Origin: Aricia agestis
Lineage: Eukaryota > Arthropoda > Insecta > Lepidoptera > Lycaenidae
DNA: 64,000 bases
NCBI RefSeq assembly: GCF_905147365.1
Contig: NC_056417.1
Span: forward strand, 16,514,501 to 16,578,500
Reading direction: 5' to 3'
In this document: positions 46,450-56,745 of the stretch, piece by piece
How positions within the stretch are numbered: position 1 is the stretch's first letter
Layout of the letters: each line of letters begins with the position of its first letter
Position numbers and translations under genes: made by a program
Notes under the pieces: generated by a model
The model's input: only the letters and a program-made list of their open reading frames with translations
Databases searched by the model: none
What the model was told of the DNA's origin: nothing

Positions 46450-47193
46450 ATCGACATGAAGACGGGCTCGGCGACGATCCTCCTGCGAGCGGAGCACGCG
46501 CCGGCCGAGCCACCGCCCCCCGAGCCGCCGCCCCCCGTCTCCGCCGCCGCCCCGGACACCGGCGCGCTGCGGCGCTTCCGCATGTTTAGGCCCGAGCGGC
46601 CCGCCGACCCCCCGCGACTCAACGGCTTCGTCACCAACGGCCACGACCGACCGCGCAGCCCCAAACGGGAGAACGGCCCGGCTGAGAGCGCGAGCTCCTT
46701 CAAAACAGACGCCGACATCAAGGACGAGCTCGGGCCGGTCAAAATGAAGAAGGAGGACGACGACGAGCGGCTCCGGCCGCTGCTGGAGTGGGAGTCGCGC
46801 CTCCTGCCCGCCGCTAAGCCCGACGCCGACTGCGACGCCGACAGCGCGGCGCTCGCGGCCGCCATCATCCGCCGCGCCGTTCTCGTGTGTCGCGCGCAGC
46901 TCTACCCCGGCCTGCACACCATCCTGGCGGGCGCGGGCGGCGGCGGCGCGGCGGCGGCGGGCGCGGCCGGGGAGGGCAGCGGCTGCGCCTGGTGCGCGCG
47001 GCGGTTCGCGGCTCGCCGCTGCCTGTGGTACGGCGCCCCGCGCGCGCCGCCGCCCGAGCGCCGCGTCCGCCGCCGCGGTCGCCTGTGCGCGTGCTGCGAC
47101 GCCGAGCGCGCGCCGCCCTCCCCGCCCGCCGCCGCGCCGCCCACCGCCGGCTGGTACGGGAAGGGTTACCGCAAGGGCCGCCGCCGCCGGTAG
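46450..47193 (+). CDS. Sirt7: Sirtuin 7, exon 4 (C-terminal extension)
   Basis: Encodes residues 399-645 and the stop TAG. Opens IDMKTGSATILLRAEHAPAE, runs through Pro-rich and acidic/basic stretches (VKMKKEDDDER), an Ala-rich helix (AALAAAIIRRAVLVCRAQLY), a Cys cluster (CAWC, then C 8 residues on, then CACC) and ends GWYGKGYRKGRRRR. The GW(F/Y)G(R/K)G plus basic tail corresponds to the nucleolar-localisation end of vertebrate SIRT7, which supports the exon assignment. CDS total 1938 nt, 645 residues, versus about 400 in vertebrate SIRT7; insect members are longer. Minus-strand frames over it reflect base composition. Confidence 0.9.
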   Translation: MDMKTGSATILLRAEHAPAEPPPPEPPPPVSAAAPDTGALRRFRMFRPERPADPPRLNGFVTNGHDRPRSPKRENGPAESASSFKTDADIKDELGPVKMKKEDDDERLRPLLEWESRLLPAAKPDADCDADSAALAAAIIRRAVLVCRAQLYPGLHTILAGAGGGGAAAAGAAGEGSGCAWCARRFAARRCLWYGAPRAPPPERRVRRRGRLCACCDAERAPPSPPAAAPPTAGWYGKGYRKGRRRR

Positions 47194-47660
47194 CGACCGC
47201 CGCCCGCGCTCCGCCCCAGCTCAGTCCCCGCGCGGCCACCTAGTTTAAGTGTGACGAGTCGGAGCAGCGAGTAGTTTGTACTTTTGTATGACGATGCGAG
47301 CGAGCCGAGAGGATCATAGGTCGAGCGGGCTGCGATTACGTTGTGAATTGTGATCGTCGATTATATAGTATGAAGCTCGTTCGCAGCATGTGATGAATGA
47401 CAATTATATGTAACGGTTGTGAGGCGCCGCTGGGAGTCGAAGACGAGCGACACTAACCGCCGTACTCGGAGACATTTAATTACGATTAACCTTCAATTTA
47501 ATGGAGAGTTTGACAGATATGGGGCTTATGTCAAAATTTTGAATTAATTACATTTAGACCCAGTTTCATCAAGCAATGTTAAATAAATAATGGCTTGTTA
47601 AATCAGTTAATGGCCTGTTAGAGTTATCGAGCGTTCCAGCATGCCCTAATGTCATGTTAA

Positions 47661-47800
47661 GCCCCAATTTCACCAACGACTGTTAAAGTTAACACCGGAA
47701 TTAGTATGACGTTACCTCTTTCGATTTTCATATGAATGAAAGAGAAGACATTACATTTTAACAAGCTGTTAACACTAACAGACGTTGGTGAAATTGGGGC
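47661..47800. mobile_element. AGCCCCAATTTCACC miniature element, copy B
   Basis: Ends GCCCCAATTTCACCAACG and its complement with TTAA on either side. The uninterrupted site in 16625-17401 reads GTTAAATCACC (complement), consistent with TTA(A) as target. Confidence 0.85.
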
Positions 47801-47912
47801 TTAATCACCTAACACGGTGTTAAATTTAATTCCTGCTATGGAGGTCCGTTAAATATTTAACAGGCTGTTATATGATTCAAAATAACAACTTTCAAAGACA
47901 ATAATATGCAAT

Positions 47913-48239
47913 TAAACTTTTTAATCGGGACTTAACGCGACTTATTTAAGTAGTAATGCTACTACGAGTACATACTTTTTCTCGACGTTTCGGCCGTGTT
48001 GCAACGGCCGTGGTCACGAGGGGACTGCAGACAACTCGAGGGTAGTCGTAGAACCGACCGCCCGGTGCAAACGAAGACGTCGCGCTCCTGCAGTCCCCTC
48101 GTGACCACGGCCGTTGCAACACGGCCGAAACGTCGAGAAAAAGTATGTACTCGTAGTAGCATTACTACTTAAATAAGTCGCGTTAAGACCCGATTAAAAA
48201 GTTTAATTATAATGCAACGCGAAAGTTTAAAATGTTATA
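47913..48239. mobile_element. Long-arm palindromic element with 12-bp target duplication
   Basis: Arms of about 117 bp (TAAACTTTTTAATCGGGACT... ending CGAGGGGACTGCAG) around a loop of about 60 bp, plus a short 3' extension containing AATGCAACGCGAAAG. It is flanked by ATAATATGCAAT on both sides (47901-47912, 48240-48251), present once in the other copy of the host element. Confidence 0.8.
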
Positions 48240-49799
48240 ATAATATGCAATATCAATAAAAGAATCTGTTTTGACTTTTGAGTCTTTCCGCCATGTTTCC
48301 GCTACGTCCTTATTGTTAATTATTTTCATAGTTATGAATAATTATTTATTTTCACTTTGCCAAAAATTCAGCCTTCGGATTTTCCTTGACATTGCAAATA
48401 TACTAACTTGTATCAAAATTACCAAACCGAAATATGTAAATAAAAGTTTGTATTATGATTCATGTTTTCAGCTTTGACAGATAATAATTATTAACCTGGT
48501 AAGTGGTAAATTAAGAAGAACTATTAAAGCGTAACAAATGTATGCGATCAGTGATATTCTAATTTGGTCGCATTATCTACTATTATACTACTATGGAAGA
48601 AAGTGACACATTGCAGCAAACATGTCGTATTAATCTTGTACATTGCAATTTCGTCGCCTTATAACAAGAATGAACGAATTGATAGTTGTTCACTCGTTGT
48701 TCACTTAACATTGCATTTACTAATCCGCTGTTAAATTTTTACTGTGGGACATAAGTATTTTAACAGTCTGTTTAATTTTCCAAGGTCCGTTAGGTAATGC
48801 CTTGTTAGGATTTAACAAACAGAGGTTGGTGAAATTGGGTCATATATAATTTATGTTCCACTCTGAGTGCGGCAGTAAGTCAATGTAATGGTGATTAAAA
48901 AAATTAATTATGATTATGTTTGTAATGCGCGAGCTCGTGGGCGGCGGGCATCGTTCGTGTAGTTATATTGTATTTCGGGAACGGATGATGCTCATAAAAT
49001 AATTTGTTTTATTGTAATGTGAGAATATAGTATCGCGTTAAATGGTTTGACGCGAGCTGGGCGTCGATATTTTACTTAATTGGCGAGGTGTACCTGTATT
49101 ATTTAAAAATTCAAAGGCGTTATATTTTTTACAATAATTAATTTCCGAAGTAGTATGATGCGTGTAAATATTATTGTTATTTCATTCCAGAGTCGCTCGC
49201 GCCGATGTGCCACAGTAATCGTATGTGATTTTAACAATTGTAACTTTGATGTAATGTTCATAATATTATTATTATTATAAAATGCGAATACGGGTATCTC
49301 CTCCTGCATAGTACTGCCAACGAGTAATGAACAATAATTAATACCGTTTTAGTTTTAATTACAATTATGATTTTAAGTAAACAATGATGGGAGATTACTT
49401 AATGTTTCATTTCCTGTGCCCCGCCAGACTGACTACTGCCAGTCCATCGACTGTATACAACATACCTCGCGCCCAGCACCTCCCCAGTCCCCACTCTCCT
49501 CCAACCTTTCTCTGTTATATATAATGCATAGTGCATCTTTTTAAAATGACATAATATAAAATAAAAGTAACATAGTATTGTGTAATCTTGTGCTATTTAT
49601 TTCGGAGTTACTATGCAGTCGTTATTATAGTTTGATAATTTTTTATGTAAAATTGGTATGAAGATACTGCTGGTTCAGCAAAAGAACGAAAATACTATCG
49701 TGGCAAGTTGCATTTTAATAATCCTAGACAACATAATATTGTAGTCTATTAAAAACAAAGTGTAAAGCTCTAAACTAAAACAGTCGGGTCATTATTACT

Positions 49800-50116
49800 A
49801 ACCACAGTCGACACCGCCTGCACAGACCACAGTGTACAGTGCACTGTTTATTTTGGGATTGTGATTTGTGTGTGAGTCATATAACTTACCGTGAAGTGAG
49901 GCACGTTGCGGGCGCGCGGCGGCAGTCAGCTGTTCCCCCGCGCCCCACCGCCGCCTCCCACGTGCGTCCTGTACAGATACTACAGCGAGTTGAGATAGCC
50001 CGGCTTCCCGGCCAACGAATACTATACTCACAAGGAGTTCCGGCCTCGTGTTCACAGAATACACTCGTGTTAGGTTGAGTACGAGGACCCGTTTGTAAAT
50101 TCGTGTAAAGTAAAAG
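49800..50116 (+). promoter_or_regulatory. Possible untranslated first exon for the 51934 gene
   Basis: Moderately GC-rich segment ending in AAAAG and a strong GTAAGTAT donor (50117). No ATG-initiated frame fits. The only downstream gene on this strand starts at 51934, so this could be its leader exon with a 1.8-kb intron. Purely positional inference. Confidence 0.3.
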
Positions 50117-50207
50117 GTAAGTATATAATAAATATTGTGTGCATTCACATAATTTGTGCAAAAACGTGATCGAGAGTCAAGACTTTGTCTTCGACGTTAC
50201 ACAGACA

Positions 50208-50288
50208 CTGTAATCATGTATCAGTATACTACTGTATAAATACTATAAATACTGTATAAACAGTATACTACTGGTACATGATTACAGT
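50208..50288. repeat. Inverted repeat
   Basis: CTGTAATCATGTATCAGTAT is mirrored by ACTGGTACATGATTACAG, with repeated TATACTACTG words between. Confidence 0.7.
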
Positions 50289-50319
50289 CTACTATTGATA
50301 CGAACATGCTGGGTGGTTA

Positions 50320-51598
50320 TCTATACTAATATTATAATTGGGAAGAGTTTGTTTGTTTGTTTGAACGCGCTAATCTTAGGAACTACTGGTCCGATTTGAA
50401 AAATTCTTTAAGTGTTGGATAGCCCATTTATCGAGGAAGGCTATAGGTTATATTTTATCACGCTAATACTAATGGGAGCGAAGAAATAGAGGAAAGTGTG
50501 GGAAAAAACGGGGGAAATTAGTTGAAAGGGCTTATTTGAACGCGCCAATCTCAGGAACTACTGGTCCGATTTGAAAAATTATTTCAGTGTTAGATAGCCT
50601 ATTAATCGAGGAAGGCTATAGGCTATATTTTATCACGCTAAGACTGATAGGAGCGAAGTAATAGAGGAAAATGTGGAAAAAAACGGGGGGAGTTATTTGA
50701 AAGGGCTTATCTCACGAACTACTGGAGCAATTTTTCTGTTATTTGGCACAGGTAAGAAGTAGACCACGTGAAGGATCATAGGCTATTTTTGTGGACTAAT
50801 TTGTCTGTGAAATATCTAATTTACGCGGGCGGAGCTGAGCTGCGGAACGTTATAGATCGCGTGGTCACGACATCACGCGTAAACAGCTGGACCCATTATG
50901 CTAAAATTTGGTATAAAGATACTTTGAATCCCCAAAAAGAACATAGGATACATTTTGTCCCGGAAAAATTTACGGTTGGGAACTCCTGGTCAAACCATTC
51001 AATCTATTTTGATGACATTTGGTATGGCAATACTTTCAGTCTCGGGAAAGTACAAGGATACTTTTTATCCCGGAAAATATACAGTTCCCGCACAATAAAC
51101 TTTTGATTAAAGAATAAAATTAAACTATTTAATCTGTTTTGATGAAAGTAGGCATTTTTACGTGGTAGAGCCATGCTTCGGCACGAATGGGCCGGCTCGA
51201 CCGGTGAAATACCACGGGCTCACAAAAACCGGCGTGAAACAGCGCTTGCGCTGTGTTTCGCCGAGTGAGTGAGTTTACCGGAGGCCCAATCCCCTACTCT
51301 ATTCCCTCTTAAAAGGCCGGCAACGCACTTGCAGCTCTTCTGATGCTGCGAGTGTCCATGGGCGAGGGAAGTTGCTTACCATCAGGTGACCCGTCTGCTC
51401 GTTTGACCCCATATTTCATAAAAAAAAAGGAGATTGGCGATATTAATTTGAATCTGGGACAAGGAATATTTTTTGTCCCGGAAAAATGTGCGGTTCCCAC
51501 ACAATATACTTTTCTGATTTGCGCGTAAACGACTCAATCGATGTACGGGAACAACTTTAGTTAAAGTCCACGCGGGCGAAGTCGCGGGCAACAGCTAG
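50320..51598 (+). mobile_element. Helitron carrying a SINE
   Basis: Starts TCTATACTAATATTATAATT, ends GGGCGAAGTCGCGGGCAACA then GCTAG, inserted A to T. Two tandem copies of a GAACGCGC-AATCTNAGGAACTA block lie at 50374 and 50529. A SINE is inserted at 51160. Confidence 0.75.
51160..51428 (+). mobile_element. SINE with LINE-derived 3' tail, copy 3
   Basis: Plus-strand, nearly complete: GAGCCATGCTTCGGCACGAA, GCGTGAAACAGCGCTTGCGC, then a tail from GGCCGGCAACGCACTTGCAG to GTGACCCGTCTGCTCGTTTG and an A-run. The tail is the 3' end of the LINE at 13112, including its last coding codons. Confidence 0.8.
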
Positions 51599-51933
51599 TT
51601 AATAATAATTGTCATTATGCGAGTACTTGCTAATCTCAAACATAGTCCAATAAAATTACGGCTCAAAATGGGTTAAATAAACATGAACGAACACAGTTTG
51701 GGGATTTTAAGGATCGATAGGGGGGGGGGTGTATTCTGAGCATAAATTCCAATTTGAGGGGTTCTACTGAGGTCAGCTCAAGGTCATTTCGATAGAAACG
51801 CTTTTAATTCGATTATATCTCGAGAATGATCAGTGTTACCCGTTAGGTAAAAAATTGTAGGGACCTTTTCTCTTCCAAATTAAATTTACTTTAATAATGT
51901 TTAAACCGAGTGTTTTCCACGTCCACAAGTAGC

Positions 51934-52790
51934 ATGTCGCCGGCGTTGAGGCAGACGGCGTGGTGCGTGCGGCGTCGCGGCGGTCGCGCGGCGCTGCTGC
52001 TGCTGGCGGCGGTCGCGCTGCTGCTGCGACTGCCGCTTGCCATCGACGTCGTCGCTGACTTCCCGCGCACGGCCCCCGCCGCGCTCGCGCACCACCTCGC
52101 GGACTTCTCCAACTATCAGCGAGCCGACGAAACTATGTAAGTGATGGACCGGGTGCTCGAATTAAGTCGGTACCATAAATGCAAAGGACGATATGTACCT
52201 GTCTGCAGACTGCTGTATTCCGAAGACGCAGACGAAAAATAATGCTAAAAGGGATCACTGGGCTCCAGCAGCGAGCAGTGACTGATGGTGTCGTGATTGT
52301 AGAGGCTCGTGGTGGGTGGAGGAGGAGGACGGCAACTACTCGTGGTGGCGGTACGCGGCGGCCTTCGAGTGCGGCGCGCGCTGCCGCGGTCGCGCTTTGC
52401 TGCAGTCGCACGCGCTCCACGACGCCGCCCCGCAGCACGGCGCCGCAGCGCGGCACACGGTTCATCTGAGCGATCGCCGATGCCGCACTCTTCCGCTCCT
52501 GCCGTGGCCGACGTTTTGTGGTAATAACTAATAGGTGTTATTTCTCATCTCTGTTAAGTATTTTGTGTAATATGGTTAAAAGGTAATCAATAATCAAAAT
52601 GATAATAGGAAAAATATGGACTGTTTCAGATGAATCAGAAATCGAGATGGAAGTGAGGCCGAGCGGCACGGGTGCGGGGTCGCGGCTGCTGCGCCGCGTG
52701 CGCTACTCGTGCGGCGCGCTGTCGCTGCTGTTGGGCAGCTGCCGACCCCCCGCACCGCATGCGCCTGCCGCCTCCGCCCTCGCCTCGTAG
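51934..52790 (+). CDS. Unrecognised secreted six-cysteine protein, three exons
   Basis: Exons 51934-52136, 52303-52520 and 52630-52790 join at GTAAGT/TTGTAG and GTAATA/TTTCAG boundaries with consistent phases (2, 1) to 582 nt, 193 residues. The N-terminus is MSPALRQTAWCVRRRGGR followed by the hydrophobic AALLLLAAVALLLRLPLA, a typical signal peptide. The rest has SWWVEEEDGNYSWWRYAAAF, then six cysteines spaced C-x3-C-x32-C-x11-C-x27-C-x9-C, as in small disulfide-bonded ligands or inhibitors. A poly(A) signal AATAAA is at 52803. Exons are GC-rich like those of Sirt7. The family is not recognised; the spacing alone does not identify one. Confidence 0.65.
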
Positions 52791-52802
52791 ATTCCAACAA
52801 AA

Positions 52803-52808
52803 AATAAA
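52803..52808 (+). terminator. Poly(A) signal of the 51934 gene
   Basis: AATAAA, 13 bp after the stop codon; suitably placed for a short 3' UTR. Confidence 0.5.
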
Positions 52809-52829
52809 AAGCAAAATATAATGAGGCAT

Positions 52830-53564
52830 TTTCTTATTTTTTAATTTGATTGTCAAACAGTTTCCATTTTAGTAACTAGATGGCGTATGGGTAGACAACT
52901 ATCGGTAATACCAGGGATTATACCATCAATAATTGCTACAAAACTGGGCAAAAGAATGTAACACTTGATACATTTCAATTTGAAAAAGACGCAATAATAT
53001 TTCAATGAATAGGGTAATAAAGTTATTATAAAAATGTTTTAGTTAAAACTCACGGAAGAAAGAGCCCTATTTACCGATATTCACACCAAATGTCACAGAA
53101 ATTATACATTTTGGTTTTGACAACATTTTACCTGCTTTTGTTCAAGATAACGGATATTTAATGGCTAATACTTTACCAATAATGAACATCAAAAACCCAA
53201 ATAACACAATTTGGGCAAAAAATAATAAAAAACACACCAACAATAAAAAGTAGAAGTTTCAAAGTGACATTTTCTTCAAGAGACTTTCAGTTGTCAAGTT
53301 TGAGTATGAAAAGTTTTTATTATGTCAGCGTGTTCCTAAACTATTACCAGTGTACTGGCCTAATCGCTTTGGCCAATGATCGCTTAGGTTTAAGATATTT
53401 TGATTTATGTCACACTTGACAGTACACTGATATTTTTTGGAAACACAACCCATATGTAGTCAGTGAAGCCAACCTGCAGATAATTTCAGATCGGTAATTT
53501 CGGATCGGATTTCAAATCTAGAAGTGTCTATCCTTACGCCATCTGGTTAAGATTGTTAATAAAT
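52830..53564. other. No gene recognised
   Basis: AT-rich. A TGGCCTAATCGC...GCGATTA-type weak inverted repeat lies around 53335-53440. Confidence 0.35.
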
Positions 53565-53850
53565 GAAAATCCCTCCTTTGTAACCCTTTTTACGAAAAAT
53601 GGGGAAACGTAGATGCATGAAATTTCGCACAGTTACAGGTGCCTTACTCCCGAAACTGATATCGATTTTGATTTTCGATTTCAACGGTTTTTTGACACTT
53701 TAGACATCTGAAATATGTCTAAAAAATGTCAAAATCCGTTGAAATCGAAAATCGAAATCGATATCAGTTTCGGGAGTAAGGCACCAGTTTATACGGTGAA
53801 GTTTAGAAGGTAGAATTTTGAAATTATGCTTTTATCATAAATTTTTTTAA
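53565..53850. repeat. Dispersed repeat interrupted by a palindromic element
   Basis: Matches 37858-37985 (Sirt7 intron 1) in reverse: AGATGCATGAAATTTCGCAC and AAATTATGCTTTTATCATAA. The other copy is continuous where this one has the insertion at 53641-53786. Confidence 0.7.
53641..53786. mobile_element. GGTGCCTTACTCCC palindromic element
   Basis: Ends GGTGCCTTACTCCCGAAACT and complement; arms of about 62 bp enclose TAGACATCTGAAATATGTCTA. Confidence 0.8.
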
Positions 53851-53859
53851 CCCCTGGAT

Positions 53860-54800
53860 CTTGTCCAAAAAATCTGTCAAAAATGTGCAAAAAAAATGGC
53901 CAAAAAAATGGCGCCCGGCCCCGCCCCCTTTTTAATAATAATGTAATATTTTTTACATCCAACACACTTTTATGTTTCTGTGAAAAACATAAACAGTTAT
54001 GTTAAATTTCCTATCTATCAAGCCATCATAATTATAATTTATAGTATTTAGTCTGATTAAATATTCTTTTCACATATGAACTTTTGAAACAATTTTTGGA
54101 CTCTTTGATTACAAATAAAACTATATTTTGTTATAATCTACACGACGGAACCCTTTGTGTAGACCCTTATGTAAACAATTCATCTTAACGACCTAAGATG
54201 TTAATAAAAACAGCTGTGATTTACGACCCGAAAAAACCGGTTTCGTATAACTCACAAGCAAACTTCGTCATTAGTGCTATACAAATAAAGTTCAAAATGG
54301 CGCGGCCGGCAGAAAATAACCGTTACCTGTGAACTTTTATTCTCAATTGTTTAGAAACGTAATGCATAATATCGATATAAATCGTCTTAGAGTCTGGAGA
54401 CATCGTGTAATAACTTCTATAAGTGTTTTACGTAATTAATTTACAAATATATGAAGCAAATCACCTATAAAAGAAACCAAATTTTCGAGTGTAACCTAGA
54501 AGTTTTTACGATGTATTTCTTTCAAATGATTATCTAAAACTATTTATTATAAGTAATTTCAACTATCTTACTACTTAAATTCGTTAAATCAATCCATTAT
54601 TTCAAACAAATTACACAACACGGCAGAACACACACGTAAAAATTCACGATTTTCAAATGACTGAAAAATATTTTTCGACCACAGATTGTATAATATTTTG
54701 CATTCAGAATGTGGCAAATATATCATAGATCGTAACTAACCAAACTTCTTCATACAAAAGTAGTCTCTAAGTCGACGAAATACGTAAATTAATCAAATGA
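53860..54800. other. No gene recognised
   Basis: AT-rich, no frame with content. Confidence 0.4.
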
Positions 54801-54804
54801 AAGA

Positions 54805-54882
54805 GCGCGGTCGCATGCGACCGCTTGGGGTTTGACGGAATAGCTTTTGACATTTGGCGCGGTCGCATGCGACCGCTTGGGG
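54805..54882. repeat. Duplicated 26-bp motif with a palindromic core
   Basis: GCGCGGTCGCATGCGACCGC plus TTGGGG at 54805-54830 and again at 54857-54882, direct orientation, 26 bp apart. The core CGGTCGCATGCGACCG is itself a perfect palindrome. Confidence 0.85.
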
Positions 54883-55066
54883 AGTAAGAGGACAAATAAA
54901 ACATTACACACACTACAACACACACACATGATAAATGACAGATTTTTGAGTGACACGCCTATACATACGAGATATACTATTTTATTTATGGTTAAAGTCT
55001 GTTGACAACTTTGACAACAAGTTGACTAATTGAAAATGGATTATAGTTTTTTTTATTGAATCTAAA

Positions 55067-55645
55067 GGCCCCCCCGAGACGATCAAACGGTTTGATTCAA
55101 ACCTTACGTGTTTGATGCCACCGTTTGATGTCAGTTTGAATGGTTTGTGCAACGACACTGCGCAGTTTCATTTAATACGCGCTGTTGAGTATACGTCTTG
55201 TGATGCAGAAGATGCTCTAGATTCTAGAACGAGGATCGTGATTTTCTTATCTTATGTTTATAACGTTAATGTCCTCCGTCAGAAGAGAAAAAAAAAATAA
55301 AAAGACTAATCCAAAGAATGGTATGGACTATGGACTTAACGTTAACATAATATCGTTTTACCCACGAACATCTACAGAAAGTGCTAGAAACTACAGCTTC
55401 TTTCTTTTGTTCTTCTTTATAATCCAGCACTAAACTAAGCCGGGTTTGTTCAAACCTTCAAATGCGTCAGAACACGATCCAACGGCGCGTCAAACACAAC
55501 GGAAATATGAAATTTCATCAAACATGCTTCAAACACGTAAATGTTTGACAAACCGTTCAAACATGCTTTGTAAACGATCAAAATGGTTTGAGGCAAACCA
55601 AAATTTACGTGTTTGAGTCAAACCGTTTGACCGTCTCGGGGGCCC
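55067..55645. mobile_element. GGCCCCCGAGACG element
   Basis: Inverted ends GGCCCCCCCGAGACGATC and its near-complement, followed inwards by repeated CAAACGGTTTGA-like and ACGTGTTTGA words. TAA/TTAA flanks. 580 bp, no transposase. Confidence 0.75.
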
Positions 55646-55751
55646 TTAAGACACAGACAATGCTTACACGACCAGTCTGAGATCAGCTATGGGTCCCAGA
55701 GACAAGAGTCAATATTTTTTTTTTACAAAATATAGGTAGTAGTTCTAATGT

Positions 55752-55822
55752 CGTTAAAACCATAGAATTATATTATGTCTATGGTTAAAACCATAGACAT
55801 AATATAATGGTTAAAACTAAGG
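55752..55822. repeat. AACCATAGA hairpin
   Basis: TTAAAACCATAGA...TATGTCTATGGTTAAAACCA followed by the complement TATAATGGTTAA: two overlapping inverted copies. Confidence 0.65.
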
Positions 55823-55954
55823 TCGAATTTCGGCCATTGGGCGATCTCTAGTTATAATAATTATATTATAATCTAATTCATGTTAACCTGACCTCTCGGA
55901 AGCTAGCCATTTTATTAACCAAACCTTACCTCTTTTACCCTAACCTCTTAACCT

Positions 55955-56745
55955 TTTTTTTTTTAGGAGGGGAAATGCAATACGCATCCCCCGCCCCCTC
56001 GGGGGAAGAGGCAGGGGTATGTCGGACTCCCTCCGGCTCAGTGCGCCAGAGGTTTACCGACTAAAACCCCATGCCCTCGTCAACGCTACACGCGGAGGAG
56101 CGGGATCGAATACGCACCGCGTCCTCCGGTACCACATCACTGCAGCTGCCTATACCGCCGCCTGCCTTCACCGAGAGGCTTCCCGGGCATCGGGGGAGCC
56201 TATCTCCTCGGGGCCTATGTTGTGGGAGGTGATCCCCCGATCAGCCACCCACAGGCCTAGGCTTCCACCTCCATGGCGGGGGCGTTTTGACTCGCCCCTG
56301 CCTCATCGGCTCCAGGACGCTTACGCAGCCGAGCCTTAGAGGGAGCCTTCCTTCCTCCTCGCGCCGGAGGGTACCTTTTTGGCCGCTGCTATGCAGCCAC
56401 TACCTCCCAGCACGTGGGCGCTCTCCTTCCCGAGCTCGGCGCAGAAGAAGCAACTCGGCTCTTCTGTGCAGTCGGCGGCCTTGTGCCCCGGCTTGCCGCA
56501 GCAGAAACAATTCCCACTACGGTCCACCGGGGACTGGCAATTCGGCGCCAAGTGGCCGGTGTCTAGCCATCGGTAGCACCGCATTGGCCGTGCGGCCAAC
56601 AGCACCACCTTCGCCATGACCCAGCCTACCTGCAGCCGCCCAGAAGTTGCCAACTTCTTGGCAGCCGCCGTGGGGACGTGAAGCCACAAGCTCCGCGCGC
56701 CCCTAGGGCCCACCGTTATTCTGCCCGACCGGATGTCAACCTCTT
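55955..56745 (-). pseudogene. LINE ORF1 fragment with CCHC zinc knuckles
   Basis: Minus-strand frame 56713-56336 includes MRCYRWLDTGHLAPNC, CFCCGKPGHKAADC and CFFCAELGKESAHV followed by GGSGC. This is the C-terminal knuckle array of gag-like ORF1 proteins from R1/jockey-group retrotransposons. In the first knuckle the second Cys is Trp, so it could not bind zinc normally. The GC-rich sequence 55955-56335 is probably the same element but with broken frames. Confidence 0.7.

Larger units (their letters stand above)
47557..48841. mobile_element. ACCCAATTTCACC element, copy with two insertions
   Basis: Reverse-orientation copy of 16625-17401. Left end GACCCAGTTTCATCAAGC, right end GGTTGGTGAAATTGGGTC. 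Removing 47661-47800 and 47913-48239 restores collinearity with the other copy. Confidence 0.85.
47194..49580 (+). other. Presumed Sirt7 3' UTR with nested insertions
   Basis: After the stop, GC-rich sequence continues to about 47480. The next candidate poly(A) signals are far downstream (AATAAA at 49559-49564). 47557-48841 is a nest of three mobile elements. The transcript end is an inference. Confidence 0.4.

Noticed and set aside
46381..46917. Long minus-strand open frames opposite the Sirt7 exons (also 39367-39906, 35069-35520, 46865-47239)
   Set aside because: They are produced by the very high GC content of the sense codons; composition is Arg/Ala/Gly-rich, and splice sites and homology support only the plus strand.
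49960..50080. Peptide-like stretch LYRYYSELR resembling a neuropeptide-Y-type motif
   Set aside because: An in-frame TAG follows directly, there is no signal peptide or start codon, and no cleavage site is visible; probably chance in a leader exon.
56019..56619. Plus-strand frames at 56019-56339 and 56287-56619
   Set aside because: Opposite strand to the zinc-knuckle ORF1 fragment or in its GC-rich flank; no recognisable domain.
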